Source: Sialis fuliginosa (taxonomy: Eukaryota > Arthropoda > Insecta > Megaloptera > Sialidae). Taken from it: a DNA stretch of 64,000 bases. Positions within the stretch are counted from its first letter, which is position 1; every line of letters starts with the position of its first letter. The stretch is from positions 5,022,001-5,086,000 of the forward strand of contig OY540812.1 in NCBI GenBank assembly GCA_961205875.1, in the 5' to 3' direction. A program made the translations under genes and the position numbers. Shown here piece by piece: positions 1 to 12,344 of the stretch. A model generated the notes under the pieces. That model made no database searches and was not told the origin of the DNA. It saw nothing but the letters and a program-made list of their open reading frames with translations.

Positions 1-2325
1 TTCAATTTTCACGACATTAACATTGTTAATGTCATTATAAGTTGCATCAAATATGTCGTATCTATACTTCTAATCGAGAAACATATTTGATACATAGTAG
101 TTAGGTACTTAAGAAAAAGTTATATAATAAAATTACAACCTTTTTTTCTTTAAAATTACTTCCTCTCTCACTTTTTCTTACAAAAAGACGATGAAGGACG
201 TATTTTGAGTCATTCATAGTTATTTATTTATGCACATTCTATATACTACGTATATATTATATAATATCTAACTATATTTCAAGATACATGAATATATAAT
301 TTTTATATTTAACCTTAACAATGCAATGATTTAATTGTCACATATCACCTTTTAATATTATACTAGGCATCTACAGTGGTGTAACCAGATTTTTTTAAGC
401 TGGTTCCCGCTGGTTACCCCCACTGCAGGGGGGTCAGTCCCCCTCCGCTGGTTAAGCCTCTGACCTTATAATGACAAAATTCCGCATTAATCTTATTACC
501 AAAGAATGCTCGGAATAAAACCAGATATTTCATTTTTTGTTGAAACAATTTTATACATATTTTAACGTAATTTATTGATTTCTTTCTAACTATGATGACA
601 ATAATAATTTCTATCAAATAATTAAGTAATTAAACAAAATTAACTCTATCAAATAATTCCTTAAAATATATTTTTTTTATTATATCAATAACAAAATATA
701 TATCCGATAGTAAGATACTTTAGCAAATTCTTCCGTTCTGCTTTCGTTACTCGTGTGACGTGTGCCAGTATGCCTAGTTGAACAAATATATCTAATTCCT
801 TTATTTATATTTATTTCAATGAACAAAAAGAATTTTATTAATTATTGAATCAAAATCCTACTTTTTTTCATTAAAAATCATACATTTCCATTTTAATTTT
901 AATTATACCAATAGTAGTATGTCATTGGTAATTTACATATTAACAAGATTTATTTATTTTATTTCTGCAGAGATTAACGAACCCACATATATTTTCCATT
1001 TACAAATACGTACGCAAAAAGGAGAGTTTGAGGGGAGGGGGGGGGGTACCTAGCGTGATGACATGTGACGAGTAAGGGGAAAGAGATCCGAACAAACGTG
1101 ACGTGACGCGGCGTTTGAAATACTTACAATCAATTTTTTTTTTTTTTAAAGGTAGGGGTTGAAAAAAATGTAATGCCACATGACAAAGGAGGAGGGAGGG
1201 GTCAAATATATTATATTATATTAATTATATTGTAATGATGAAAATATTTTTGTTTTTGTATTTTTAAGTAAATTAATTAAAAGGCTCTCTCTCTCTCGAA
1301 CCCACTGCAATTAACCACTGTACATATTTTTAATTATGTATTTATACTAAAATACTTTTTTATCTAAAATAAACACGCAAATGAATACAACAGTTATAAT
1401 TTCATAAATATAACAATAAAACTAAATAAATATTGTTTATCATTCCATTGTGATTAAAAAAAGAACACATTTGCAACAAAAATTTTATAATAAACCTGGA
1501 AACTAGTAATAAGGTACTGGCACCAGTCTTGTTCATACTGCAGTTTGGACTCTTGTTTAATTAAATGTACTAAATTACAAATCTTTGTTGATATTTGATT
1601 ACATACTGACATTACTGAATCATAATCTATAGACACCTAACTGAAAAACAGTGTAATTTGATGACAATCAACCATTTAAACTAATTAATTATTAGTATAA
1701 TCTATTTATTAATTATTATATTATCATGGCATCTGCTTTGCATTGTTAACAATTTTACGATTCTTTATTTTATAACTTTTGTGTCATAGTACTTATCATT
1801 TTTTAATCATTAACAAGTGTCTATCACTGGATGTCCGTTACTGATTTTACTTTATCCATTTCTGGTGAAAAAACATAAACAAAATAAAAGGCAATAATTT
1901 AAAAAATAAACTATACTTTCAGACTTTGGTAACTAAATTGATTTAATAAAGAGTTACTTGTTTTATTAGTAACATGAGTTCATGATAATTACAAAAAAAA
2001 AAACATCAATCCCAAAAAAAATATACCTTGCTCTTAAAACGACCAAGACTGGTGCCAATAACTTATCTATTTTAATAATAAACAGAAAATATGTTTTTGT
2101 TAGCGTGGTTACAAACGAACGCCAATGGATGTGAAAATGATAGTTTATTAAACTTGCAATACAGGTTATATTTTTTCAAAATACGTGTAATTACCTACAT
2201 CTTTTAACAACCATGAAGTTTCTCAATGCATCTGCAGTTTATGTTACCTTGTAATATTAGCAAAAGATGCCAATGTAATGAGTTAGTTGCATCTTTTCCC
2301 ACAGAAATATATATTATCAACCATA

Positions 2326-2665
2326 CAGTGGCGTAGATAGCTTTTTCCGTTAAAATCTCGAGTTCGATTTTTTTCATGATTACTATACTTTATTATACAG
2401 TACATTTCATGTATGTATAATAAAAAATATTTAAAAAAATTAATTTGCCTTTTTAAAACCGACTAAAAAACTGAAAATAAAATTCTATTAAACTCTTTTC
2501 GTACTAACTATTGCATTTTAAAAAAAGTTGATTTTGTTCATACTAGAAGAGTTTAAAAAAAATGTCTGAGTTTATTATTATAAATTCTTTTGATCAACTT
2601 ATAATTTTCGTAGACTCGTGGGAGGGATTGATCCCCTTGATTCCCCCCCCCTATCTACGCCACTG
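2326..2665. mobile_element. hAT-type MITE with 8-bp target duplication
   Basis: A 340-bp non-coding element. Its ends are perfect inverted repeats (cagtggcgtagatag and ctatctacgccactg). It is flanked on both sides by the direct repeat caaccata (2318-2325 and 2666-2673). An 8-bp target duplication with a CAGTGG terminus is the hallmark of the hAT superfamily. There is no transposase inside, so it would have to be mobilised in trans. Confidence 0.88.
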
Positions 2666-3055
2666 CAACCATATTAAAAACTTGAAATGGAAATTAATAA
2701 ATTTATTTTAATCATTAAAAATTTCTCTTACCTATATTCTATAGCATCTTATTTTTAACATTACGTTTAACACATACATATGTTACTATCAGTTACTAAA
2801 TTATTACTATTATAAAGGATCGGAATATATAGACTGTAAAAAAATAACAAAATATTTGTGTTGTAATATATATTTATTATTACTATAATAAATTGTATTA
2901 TCTTCTTAAACTGGTAGGTCTCATTAAGACAGCCTTTTTAATACATATATATGTATATTAGATGCATCCACATCGCTTTTTTAATGGAATTTTTGTTGTT
3001 CGTATAGGGCCGATGTAAACCCATCTTATCTCCATATGTATTTTTTCTTTAATTT

Positions 3056-3178
3056 ATGTCCGGTATTATAAAGAAGCTAACAAGAATTTGTTAGCTAACA
3101 AGCACTTTCAACAGGGTACCTGGCGTATAATTTTAATACCACGTTTTGAAGTGCTTAATTAGCTAACAAATTTAGCAA
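3056..3178. mobile_element. Partial MITE, GTCCGGTATTATAAAG family
   Basis: Begins with gtccggtattataaagaag and contains the sub-terminal motif ttgttagctaacaa, as in the copy at 4204-4532. The far end is not recognisable, so this is probably a truncated copy. Confidence 0.5.
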
Positions 3179-3251
3179 TTTCATTATAATTATAAATAAT
3201 TCTTTATCGTTGTGGGCTTAAAGATTGATTTAAAGCAAAAAAAATATTTAA

Positions 3252-3606
3252 ATGGAGGACGAAAAAATTCATTTTCGGCATATTATGTTATATCAATTCA
3301 AAAAAGGCGTTAAGGCAACGTAGCGTAAAAAAATATTTGAGAAAGGCTGTATGGCATTCTAATGTGTCAGAGATGATTTAAGAGATTTCTGAATAAGAAT
3401 TTAAATCTTCAATTCAGAGAAACCACGCCTAGGATGCACAGTTAACATATAATGAAGTCCTAAGAACAATAATGAAGTTAATCCATCTCTTTTAATTAAG
3501 AGGTTTTCAAATTAATTATGCTGCATCATGGTCCAGTATTCAGAAGCACTTAAAACAAATTGGGAAGGTCTTCAAACTACATAATTGGGTGCAACACAAT
3601 AGTGTT
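3252..3606 (+). pseudogene. Decayed mariner-type transposase, N-terminal part
   Basis: From the ATG at 3252 the frame reads as the start of a mariner transposase, with the HIRHIMLYQFKKGVKA-type helix-turn-helix opening (here F-R-H-I-M-L-Y-Q-F-K-K-G-V-K-A). After frameshifts a second recognisable block appears near 3530-3600 (S-I-Q-K-H-L-K-Q-I-G-K-V followed by a W-V motif), matching the end of the mariner DNA-binding domain. The catalytic DD(D/E) region is not visible. A foldback element at 3696-3989 starts soon after and may have interrupted it. Confidence 0.65.
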
Positions 3607-3695
3607 AGGCCGCACACCGTTTTAAATACCGTGAAATATAAATAAAATAACGGGAATTATACACACTATACTCGTCAGAACAAGTCCCTTCGTCA

Positions 3696-3989
3696 TTTAA
3701 GGCTCCGAAGAAACCCTATTAATATCACGTTGCCGTCCATCTTCCGTCCTTTCCAGTCAAAGCAAAATATCTTTGTATTAGAAACTTGAAATTTTTACTG
3801 AACATGTGAAGTTAAAAATTATACGCCTCCTCTGAAATTTTTTTTATATTTTACTAGAGGGCATCATTTTACATATTCAGTAAAAATTTCACGTTTCTAG
3901 CTTATACAGTTTACGAGATATTTTGCTTTGACTGAAAAGGAAGGACGGACTTCAAAATGAGATTAACAGGGTTTTTTCGGAACCCTAAA
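3696..3989. mobile_element. Foldback MITE ending in TTTAGGGTTCCGAA-type repeats
   Basis: Two long arms pair with each other. The outer ends read tttaaggctccgaagaaacc and, on the other strand, tttagggttccgaaaaaacc. The inner arms around 3750-3800 and 3880-3945 share the complementary blocks agtcaaagcaaaatatct and agatattttgctttgact. No coding capacity. Confidence 0.75.
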
Positions 3990-4203
3990 AATGAATATTC
4001 TATTGAAATAACATTCTTAATTTTCCTAAGCACGGCAGTGTAAGCGTGAAATCAAAAACCTGGAATCGCGATGAAAACCTGTTACAAAAAACAGAAGAGA
4101 CTAACTTTGGATTGAAAATTGTAAAAAAATTATTTTAATTTAAAAAATTTCAAGTACAAGAAAAACGACATTATTTATGGGAATACATCTAATATTTTGT
4201 CTA

Positions 4204-4532
4204 ATGTACGGTATCATAAAGAACCTAACAAATTTGTTAGCTAACAAACACTTTCAACTGAGATATCAAACTTATATGACAGTTCTTTTGGAGTTTGTTG
4301 ATGACTTTGATAAGTTTCGCGCTTGAAGGTAAATACAAACGGTATTAAAACAGTGGTGATGTTATGAAAATTATTTTGTACGGTCAAAGATGCCAACTGT
4401 GTTACAATTAGTTGAAGTGTCACTGCTCTAAATTCCATAACTAATCCATAGATACTAGTACAGTATTAATACCCCATTTGAATGTAATTGCTAGCTAACA
4501 AATTTTGTTAGGTCCTTTATAATACCGGACAT
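4204..4532. mobile_element. MITE, GTCCGGTATTATAAAG family (full-length copy)
   Basis: About 330 bp with inverted ends: gtacggtatcataaagaacc on the left and ggtcctttataataccggac on the right. The interior matches, in inverted orientation, the copy at 34701-34996. The short open frame inside (65 residues, minus strand) is shared by both copies, which explains its conservation as repeat sequence and not as a gene. Confidence 0.8.
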
Positions 4533-5109
4533 AAACAAAATAGATTTGTATAATAAATTAAATAATACCCTCTTATTAAGGGTGGAAGGTGGATGCATCC
4601 AAAAAATATTTGAATGTAAACTATGAATACTATGCATAAAAGGTATTCTATATGACATACCAGAGTCTAATTAATTACACCTAATTAATAATTCTAACTA
4701 CTTTTTTAGTATTTATAAGTTTTTTAAACCACAAGCAATAACCGCAATACCTTCGTTTTTTACATTGTAATATTATATCGTATAGGAAATTAATCCACAC
4801 CTCATACTATTATAATATATATAGAATGACAGAGAAACCAGTCAAAAACATACTCGTATGATCAAATTACATACTTATGTAGCGAACTGCCGCCCGGTTG
4901 GTCGTGTGTTAAAATAAGTTCAAACAGAATTAATATTTTGTTATTTTTAATGTGCTATAATTTACGCACATAGGTGGAATTATCTAGTGTAAAGAAATGT
5001 AGTAATGATTTTACAATGTATAAAGATTTTGTTACCTACTAAATGTTATATTTTAATGATTAATATATTAATATAAACATTGTAAATTATAGCTCAACAA
5101 ACTGATCAG

Positions 5110-5345
5110 ACAGGGCCGTAACTAGAGGCTCTGGGGCCCCGGGGCATCAAGTGACTAAGGGACCCTCACAACATACAAAATATAAATATAAAAATTGAAG
5201 ACCAGTTTTTTCGTTACTATCTCAATCTACGATTTTTGCATATTACTAACTTTAATTACCTTTTTTTTTGTTCTTCAATCTTGCCGACCTCAATTTTTAC
5301 GCTCCTGTGGGCCTTCTATGCTCGGGAGCCCCGGGGCACTGCTCT
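5110..5345. repeat. Dispersed repeat, CAGGGCCGTAACTAG family
   Basis: Starts with cagggccgtaactagaggct, a terminus seen again near 28155 and 36006. The interior (the tttttttgttcttcaatc region and a GC-rich right end near 5310-5340) is also shared. The copy at 36006-36247 retains an inverted right end, so this is probably a DNA-transposon derivative. Confidence 0.65.
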
Positions 5346-5470
5346 ATGATGAGATTCTTTTTTAAAAAAACTTGTCAAAAAGTAAAGTATATAGATTCTA
5401 TTGTTAGGCATAACCATATGTATCAATTTTAAGTTTGTAGATTTTAGAAGAAACTTGATATATTTTACAG

Positions 5471-8400
5471 ATGGCGAGCACATCGACAGAAAGGACTCCT
5501 TTAACTTCAACGCCAAACCCAGCACCAGCCTATGTGTTCGAATCCAGCCGAATTCGGATACAAGAAAGACGCGTCCGGAACTTCCAGTGCTGTGTTTGTG
5601 CAACCATTATGTATGTAAAACATATAACATAGCATAATATGCATACCTACTTACCATTTTACCCAGAGTTGTGCATGTAACATAGAGTCGCATGCAAAAT
5701 TGGTCGTCCAGTTTTCATTCAAATTCGCTTATCACAAACTTAACATTAGTAGACTCCTCTCATTTGATTATTATAATATTTAAATCATTTCTCCATGTAC
5801 CAAACAAAGACACATATTTTTTAATTCATTTGCTAGATAAAGAAGTACTCTTCGTTTATAGTACTCATATATATATTTGTGCGATTAAATTATTATGTAA
5901 TCTATTGAAAATTGTATAATTAAATTTTGTGTCAATAAATATTTGATATTCCGAATTTAAGTATTTAAATATGTTAGACTTGATATAAACTAATTAATTA
6001 ATAAAATTGACGTATATTTGTTTTTATTTAAAATGATGTAACTATATAAACTCCGCCCTAGAAAAAAATAACCAATGATGTCTGGAATCTGTTGTGAACG
6101 ATTCTGACCTTTACGGTGGCAGACGACTTCTGAAGCCCATAGTACTTAATACATGTTCTTCACCATGTTTAAAATAATAAATGTACTAATTATTGCAGAT
6201 TCTTACGTGATTCGCAAGGGGGTAATCACACCCCATAGACAAAATTTCAAAATTAATTTTTATTTTTTACAGAGCATCATTAATACTAGCAATTCTAATC
6301 ACCGTATCGATTAAAATAAATGAAAACCCTGAACCTCCAAATGAACCAAATACCACAACTACTGTAATACCGGAAAATTCAGTTGCTTTATCAACCCAAC
6401 AACTACTCATCCAAACACCATGGCCTAGAACAGGTGAATTACTAAACTAACTAAACACATACTTTTAAACATGCATCAACTTCCGTTTCATATTTACTAA
6501 TATCAAATTATTTTTAAGATGCCATATCAAATGTCACTTTTGGTCAATTAAAAAAGGAAGATATCGAAGGGGCATTAGAAGTTGGAACTGAAGCGTTAGC
6601 TCTTCGCGAACGTTACGAAGCTTTATATATTAAACAGTTGCCAATAGATTCTCCAAGCTATCGCCACCAAAAATCTGTAGCAACAACTGCAACGGCAACA
6701 AATTTGGCTCGATCTGGCTTTGCTGCAGATGCTAGTACCCAAGAATTAGTTAACAAATTAAATATACCACAAACACATGACAAGTTTTGGAGTATCAGAC
6801 ATTACAATTTATCTGATCAAGAAATGAATGTAAATAATTATTTTTATTTTGTATAAAAGATTGCACCGGCCCTGAATACATACTCAATCCCCCCCCCCCC
6901 CCCTTCATTCAATATGTGTGTGTATAAATACTTCGCTTACTTTTTTTTAATTTTTTCAAAAGTTTTTAATTAGAATTACATATCAAAATGTCGCGCTGAC
7001 AAAGCGACCTCGAATATTACACCAACCCAAATATATTATTAATTAAATGTTATTTCTTTATTTAGAAATAATTAAAAGCTTATTTAATTTATTCATTTTT
7101 TTTAAAAACGCTAACTTTTTCAAATCAAATTTATTGATTGTATATTTGGAAATTTACTTCTAACTTTAATGGGTGATTTTTACATATACTCTAGATTATG
7201 CAATTTAAGTACAGCAGGGTCTCTTTTTACGCGGTAAATACGTTCCACAATAAATAGAGTACATAAAATCGCTTAAAAGACATTGTTTACATTGTAAAAT
7301 TATGAATACGTTCTACATTTTTTTAAAACCACGTTAAACCAAACAAATTAATTAAAATAGTCCGAAAATCGCGTTTTTGGAAATTAACGAAAATAAGAAA
7401 GTCAAAAAAATACAAAGAAAATTAATTCAAAAATCTGAAAGAAATTGATGTAAAACCTATATTTATTTTTATTTATTTTTTTTATTAGAATTGTTATGTT
7501 GTCAAAACGGGTAATCCCTAAATTTGCATGAAAATCGCACCGTCGATAAAAAGAGGCCCTACTGTACAAGTGTGAATAAAGTGTAAAAGTAAAATAATAC
7601 AAAATATTTTCTCAGAAAACATTTTGGTGGCCATCTCAAATGTGTAAGAATGAAAAAACAGTATGTTGTAAGAAGATCCCTTACAGAAGTATAAATGGAA
7701 CATGCAACAATCTACACCACCGATCATGGGGAGCCGCTTTTATTAATTTTCGTAGAGCCATCCCACCAGCTTATGCCGACGGAGTATCAAATCCAAGATG
7801 TGCTGTTGATGGTAGCGAATTACCATCTGCTCGCGAGGTATTTTTAAATTCATAGTAAAAATCTGAGTTAGTAATATGTACATATCTCATTCGTTAGTAC
7901 CCAACGTTTCATAACCCTGAAATAGTTCACTATGAGTACGTTTACACAGCGCCGTTATTCCGGTTTTATTATAACCGATGTAGTTTAACCATTTCAAGTG
8001 GTGCTGTTTACACATGCGAGAATAAGTGACGTCAGCTGGAATTATAATTCCGATTTGAAATACGCTATAAGTTCGATGGTGTACCAACAAGAAATCTAAA
8101 AAATATTTCGTCTCTTTTATGTCCCAAGAATCACGTTTCTTTCGTTTTCCATCTCTTCGTCTCAGGTGTTTTAACCATATTTTAACTGACGGCGCTTTTT
8201 CAAATGTTAATTCGAAGTGCATTACGATGAAATCCCTATACTCCGTAGATACTTATATTTGTGGAGATTAGCTAAATAGGTATAACTATGTCCATGCAAT
8301 TTACACGCATTTTTATTCCTGCTCTGTTCCGGTTTACTTATGCTATTCCCGTAGACCAAGAAGAATAGCATAACTAAAGCCGATTAGTTATATCGGATGT

Positions 8401-11400
8401 AAAGTGCCGTTTACACGAACTTTTACATCCGGTTTTATTACATCGGTTATAGTTAAACCGGAATAAAAGCGCTGTGTAAACTTACTCTATAATGTCAATA
8501 ATCCATGTTTTGAAGCAATACACAGGTTGCCTCAGTAGCTTTTGACCAATCAGCTTGGGCACCCCAGATGATGTATTTTCCCCTTCTCGCGCCGAGTTAC
8601 AAAGCTATATTTGCTATGATTAAGCAGATCATTCCCCCTCTCCACATTTGGGCACCCCAGATGACGTATTTCCCTCTCTCGCGCCGAGCTACTGAGGCTA
8701 CCTTGTACTTTACATACCTTGGTTTTGAAGTACATATACTTTTAAATAATTCTTTATAGATAAAAAAAGATAGTAATATGAAAAATAAAGACATATTGTA
8801 CTTCTATACGAAATCTGTTTTTTTTTTTTAACTCTAATATTTTCCCAGAAACAATATGACCATTCTTGTAGTAACCAAAATTGGTCGATTTGAAGAAGTT
8901 TTACTGTACATATAAAACGTAATTTTCTTAACTGTAAAAATAGATCTTATTTATTATATTTAAACAATTTAGGTAAGCGTCGTTATACATCGGCCTGAGT
9001 ATCGAAACGATCCAAAATTTACCGTAATGTTAGCGATTTGGGGACAATTCTTAGACCACGACATTACTGCCACAGCGCTTAGCCAAGGTCAAAATGGAAC
9101 GACAATTTCGTGTTGTGATTCTCTATTAACACCTGGATTAAAAGTACATCCAGAATGTTATCCTGTACGATTAGCAGCTGGAGATCCGTATTACCATAAC
9201 TTCAACTTAACTTGCATGGAATTCGTGAGATCTGCACCAGCAGCCACCTGTACTTTAGGTAAAATGTTCTGAGTTTCTCAACTGTTCTTCTAAATTACAG
9301 TTTGTTTTTTTAATCAGGACCACGTGAACAAATGAATCAAGCTACATCGTACATTGATGGATCGGTGATATACGGTTCAGAAGAAAAACTAGTACAACAA
9401 TTACGAGAGTATAAAAACGGGCGACTCCGTATGTTAATAATTGAAGGCGGACGAGAACTACTTCCTGTTTCAACCGATCCAGCCGATGGTTGTAACCAGG
9501 CTGAAGCTGCCAAGCGCGGACGATACTGTTTCTTATCTGGGGATGCCCGAGCTAATGAAAATCTCCATCTTACTACGATGCATTTGTTATGGGCACGTCA
9601 GCATAACCGTATTGCAGAACAACTCAAAAAACAAAATCCGAAATGGAATGATGAAAAACTATTTCAGGTAAATCTTAAATACTCCAATTGATGAATCAAA
9701 ACAGTACCTAAAACATTTCCTTTTTTACAGGAATCACGTCGAATTATCTCAGCTCAATTGCAGCATATAAACTACAATGAATTCCTCCCAGTTATTCTAG
9801 GTCCACGTATAATGGAGAAAGCACAACTGCTGCCTTCTGAAAACGGTTATTACAGTGGATACAACGAAACAGTTGATGCTTCAATAGCAAATGAATTCGC
9901 TGCAGCAGCTTTTAGATTTGCACACACCTTACTACCGGTTTGTATAGATAAACTTTATTTAACGAATATTCTGATTGTAATACCAAATAAACTTTATTTT
10001 TGCAGGGATTAATGAAAAAACTTGCTAATGAATCTTCTAGTCCTGAATACATAGAATTGCATCAAATGCTTTTTAACCCTTTTGATTTATATTCTACTGG
10101 TGGAATGGACGGTGCATTACGAGGAGCCATGCAAACACATTTAGAAGCTATGGATCCATACTTTACTAAAGAGGTATACATACCTAGGAAAAAATAACAG
10201 ATCTAATTGAATCTGATTAGATCAGAATTCGTATCCAGTCAGATCTGATTGGATCTGATGTTGTACTTGATAAAGTATATGAGGAACTGTCCGATAAAAA
10301 ATAATTAGATCAAAATGGGAGACTTTAAACTTCGTCAATGAGACTAAATCTACTTAGATCAAAAATTTCAATTGGCCATTTATGATTTTTAGATCTATGT
10401 ATATCTACGTAGATTTACGTAGGTATGCGTAGATCTAAGTTGATCTAAGATCTACGTAGATCTGTTCCAATATGCAGATCTGCAGAGATCTCTTCAGATC
10501 TATTTTTTCCCGAATAGATCTAATAAAGTTTAAGTAGATCTCCTTAGACTCCCGTTGATCTATTCCAACATTTAGATCTACGTACATCTAATCTATTTTT
10601 TCCCGGGTGATTAGATCCGATTTTACATCCAATCGGATTTTTTAGACCTAATTAGATCCATATTTGAGATCTAAACTTTACATACAATTGTAATGAATTT
10701 GATATTCTTGCCAATTAACTGTAACCAAAAACCATGAGTGTATTCACAAACTTCATAATTATCTACTGGTACAATAATTATAAATATTTCTTTGTTTATA
10801 GTTAAAACAACACTTATTTGAACGCAGTACGTGGAAAACTGAAGATTACAATAACATTAATACCACCAAAAAACCTGCAGCACCGTGCGGATTGGATTTG
10901 GTTTCATTAAACATTCAACGAGGAAGAGACCACGGTCTCCCTGCCTACCCTTACTGGCGCAAACACTGTGGATTTAAACAACCTCTATCTTTTGATGATC
11001 TACAAGGTGTAGTAGACGATGATTCACTACAACGAATAAAAAGTGTTTATAAAAACGTTAATGACATCGACTTATACACTGGAGCACTGAGTGAAATTCC
11101 TCGTGAAAGTGGAATGCTAGGAGGAACTGTCACATGTATCGTAACGGACCAATTTATTAGATTGAAACGTGGGGATAGATTTTGGTATGAAATTTGGTTC
11201 ATAATTAATATAGTACCAACTGAAAGTTATTAATAATATTAATTTATATTAACGTTTCTTTTTTAATAGGTATGAAACTCAGGAACAACCGCAAGCATTT
11301 ACTTTGAAACAATTGGATGAAGTTCGGAAAACATCACTGGCTTCTATTATTTGTGATAATTCAGATAACATAACAACAATTCAACCATTTGTAATGTTGC

Positions 11401-11480
11401 ACTCCAGTTCAAATAATAATAAACATGTACCTTGCAAAGAGTTGCCAGCTATAGACTTCTCACATTGGAAAGAGTTATAA
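5471..11480 (+). CDS. Membrane-anchored animal haem peroxidase (peroxinectin/chorion-peroxidase type)
   Basis: Ten coding exons: 5471-5610, 6273-6433, 6519-6829, 7616-7837, 8973-9258, 9318-9667, 9731-9937, 10006-10173, 10802-11184, 11270-11480. Phases close to give 812 residues. A hydrophobic segment at about residues 41-60, with no signal peptide before it, looks like a type II signal anchor with the catalytic part outside the cytoplasm. The catalytic domain begins near the NGTCNN motif. Visible family residues are the distal D306-H307-D308 (QFLDHD), R451 and E454 in RxNE, and the proximal H555 (RFAHTLLP), followed by the NIQRGRDHG motif. All residues needed for H2O2-dependent oxidation are present. 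It could cross-link eggshell or cuticle proteins or act in immunity; the sequence does not decide. The acceptor at 7615 was chosen for exon 4 because only it keeps phase. Introns 4 and 8 carry repeats. Confidence 0.93.
7934..8487. mobile_element. Non-autonomous DNA element in peroxidase intron 4
   Basis: About 554 bp with inverted ends: gagtacgtttacacagcgc on the left and gcgctgtgtaaacttactc on the right. The sub-terminal blocks ccggttttattataaccgat and atcggttatagttaaaccgg also pair. No transposase. The overlapping 111-residue minus-strand open frame lies wholly inside the element and I treat it as non-genic. Confidence 0.75.
8524..8703. mobile_element. Small inverted-repeat element with internal direct repeats
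   Basis: A 180-bp unit bounded by aggttgcctcagtagct and agctactgaggctacct. Inside it two copies of a block of about 44 bp beginning tgggcaccccagatga and ending near tcgcgccgag occur in direct orientation (around 8555 and 8649). The block is GC-richer than its surroundings. It sits in peroxidase intron 4, directly after the element at 7934-8487. Confidence 0.65.
10198..10690. repeat. Degenerate AGATCT/GATC-rich tract in peroxidase intron 8
   Basis: About 490 bp filled with variants of agatcta, gatctgatt and tctacgtaga, with GATC recurring every 10-30 bases. Neighbouring intron sequence lacks this. A short related patch (gacctgattagatctgagg) is seen near 61000. It reads as a decayed simple or satellite-like repeat; I cannot assign a family. 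Confidence 0.6.
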
Positions 11481-11631
11481 TAATATTAATACTTTTATTA
11501 TCAGACAACATTTAAATCTGCTAACAGTAATATATAGACATATATATTACTGTCTTACTTTTGTTATGTATATTATATGTATTACAAAGAGACCAGCCAG
11601 CAGTGCAGATATCGCATTCCATGTGCTGTCA

Positions 11632-11938
11632 TTAACCCTTGTGTTAATGGATAAGTACCTGTGTACCTTCTTGATTTCATTCGATGAGTTTTGTAAGTAA
11701 TTATTTTTTTGATTTTATGGGCATCCAGGAATGCCAAAATCCATTTCTTATAATGCTATTATGAATAAGGTACCCATGTACCTTCATTCTCTCATTTATA
11801 TATCTTTAAGAAGAAGTTTGGTATACGGATGTAGATTGATGACCCAAGTTTTATAACATAAATATCATAAGTACAAAACAAATCATATGAAGGTACCTGG
11901 GTACCTTATCTATTAAGCAACGTATAAACAAGGGTTAA
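11632..11938. mobile_element. Inverted-repeat MITE with TTAACCCTTG ends
   Basis: About 307 bp. The left end reads ttaacccttgtgttaatgga and the right end is its imperfect inverse, finishing in aacaagggttaa. Both arms contain ggtacc..gtacctt blocks, and a third such block occurs near 11770. It lies 150 bp after the peroxidase stop codon, so it may be part of the 3' untranslated region. Confidence 0.7.
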
Positions 11939-12005
11939 AAGGTTAAGAATTTTATATAATGTACCTAATTTGTAAATTAATTACATATGCAGGGTGTTAA
12001 AATGA

Positions 12006-12123
12006 AAGCCTTGGTAAATAAAACAGTGCTGTAATGTACAATGTAAATGAATTCATTTAAGATGATTTGGATTCTCAAGATTGAAGTGGTGACATTACAG
12101 CACTGTCTTATTTGCCAAGGCTT
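12006..12123. repeat. Long hairpin (about 32-bp arms)
   Basis: The arm aagccttggtaaataaaaca, continuing to gtgctgtaatgt, faces acattacagcactgtcttat, continuing to ttgccaaggctt. The loop is about 50 bases. It is probably a small MITE. A transcribed copy would form a strong hairpin. Confidence 0.7.
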
Positions 12124-12344
12124 GTGTTCCAGGTTCCTCTATATATGTACATGAATGATCCACAGCATCATCTAGTTAAATAAATTATAGTAGGTATATC
12201 AGTGGCATAACTAAAAATTGAAAACCCCTGACAAATTTTTAAGGTGGGGCCCTCTAATAAAGTCTCTGTAAATGCTAAACATTTTATGAGGTACCATTAT
12301 TATCAATACTTTTTATTCATTCATAGAAACCATATGATTCATTA

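Larger units (their letters stand above)
1..5470. other. Gene-free AT-rich flank with transposon remnants
   Basis: I see no convincing exon here. The open frames are short and do not resemble known proteins, apart from a mariner remnant. The stretch holds a G-rich run near 1035-1050, a CT run near 1285-1300, a small hairpin at 374-425 (cagtggtgtaacca facing tggttacccccactg), a hAT-type MITE (2326-2665), two copies of a GTCCGGTATTATAAAG-ended MITE, a foldback element and a repeat beginning CAGGGCCGTAACTAG near 5113. A 5' untranslated exon of the peroxidase could lie here, because the start codon at 5471 directly follows a splice-acceptor-like tattttacag. Confidence 0.6.

Noticed and set aside
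7640-7652. Starting peroxidase exon 4 at the gtaag just before 7652, or at the cag before 7676
   Set aside because: The first has no pyrimidine tract and the second is out of phase; the tttctcag acceptor at 7615 is better and in phase.
7887-8222. 111-residue minus-strand open frame
   Set aside because: It lies entirely within an inverted-repeat element in a peroxidase intron and has no family resemblance.
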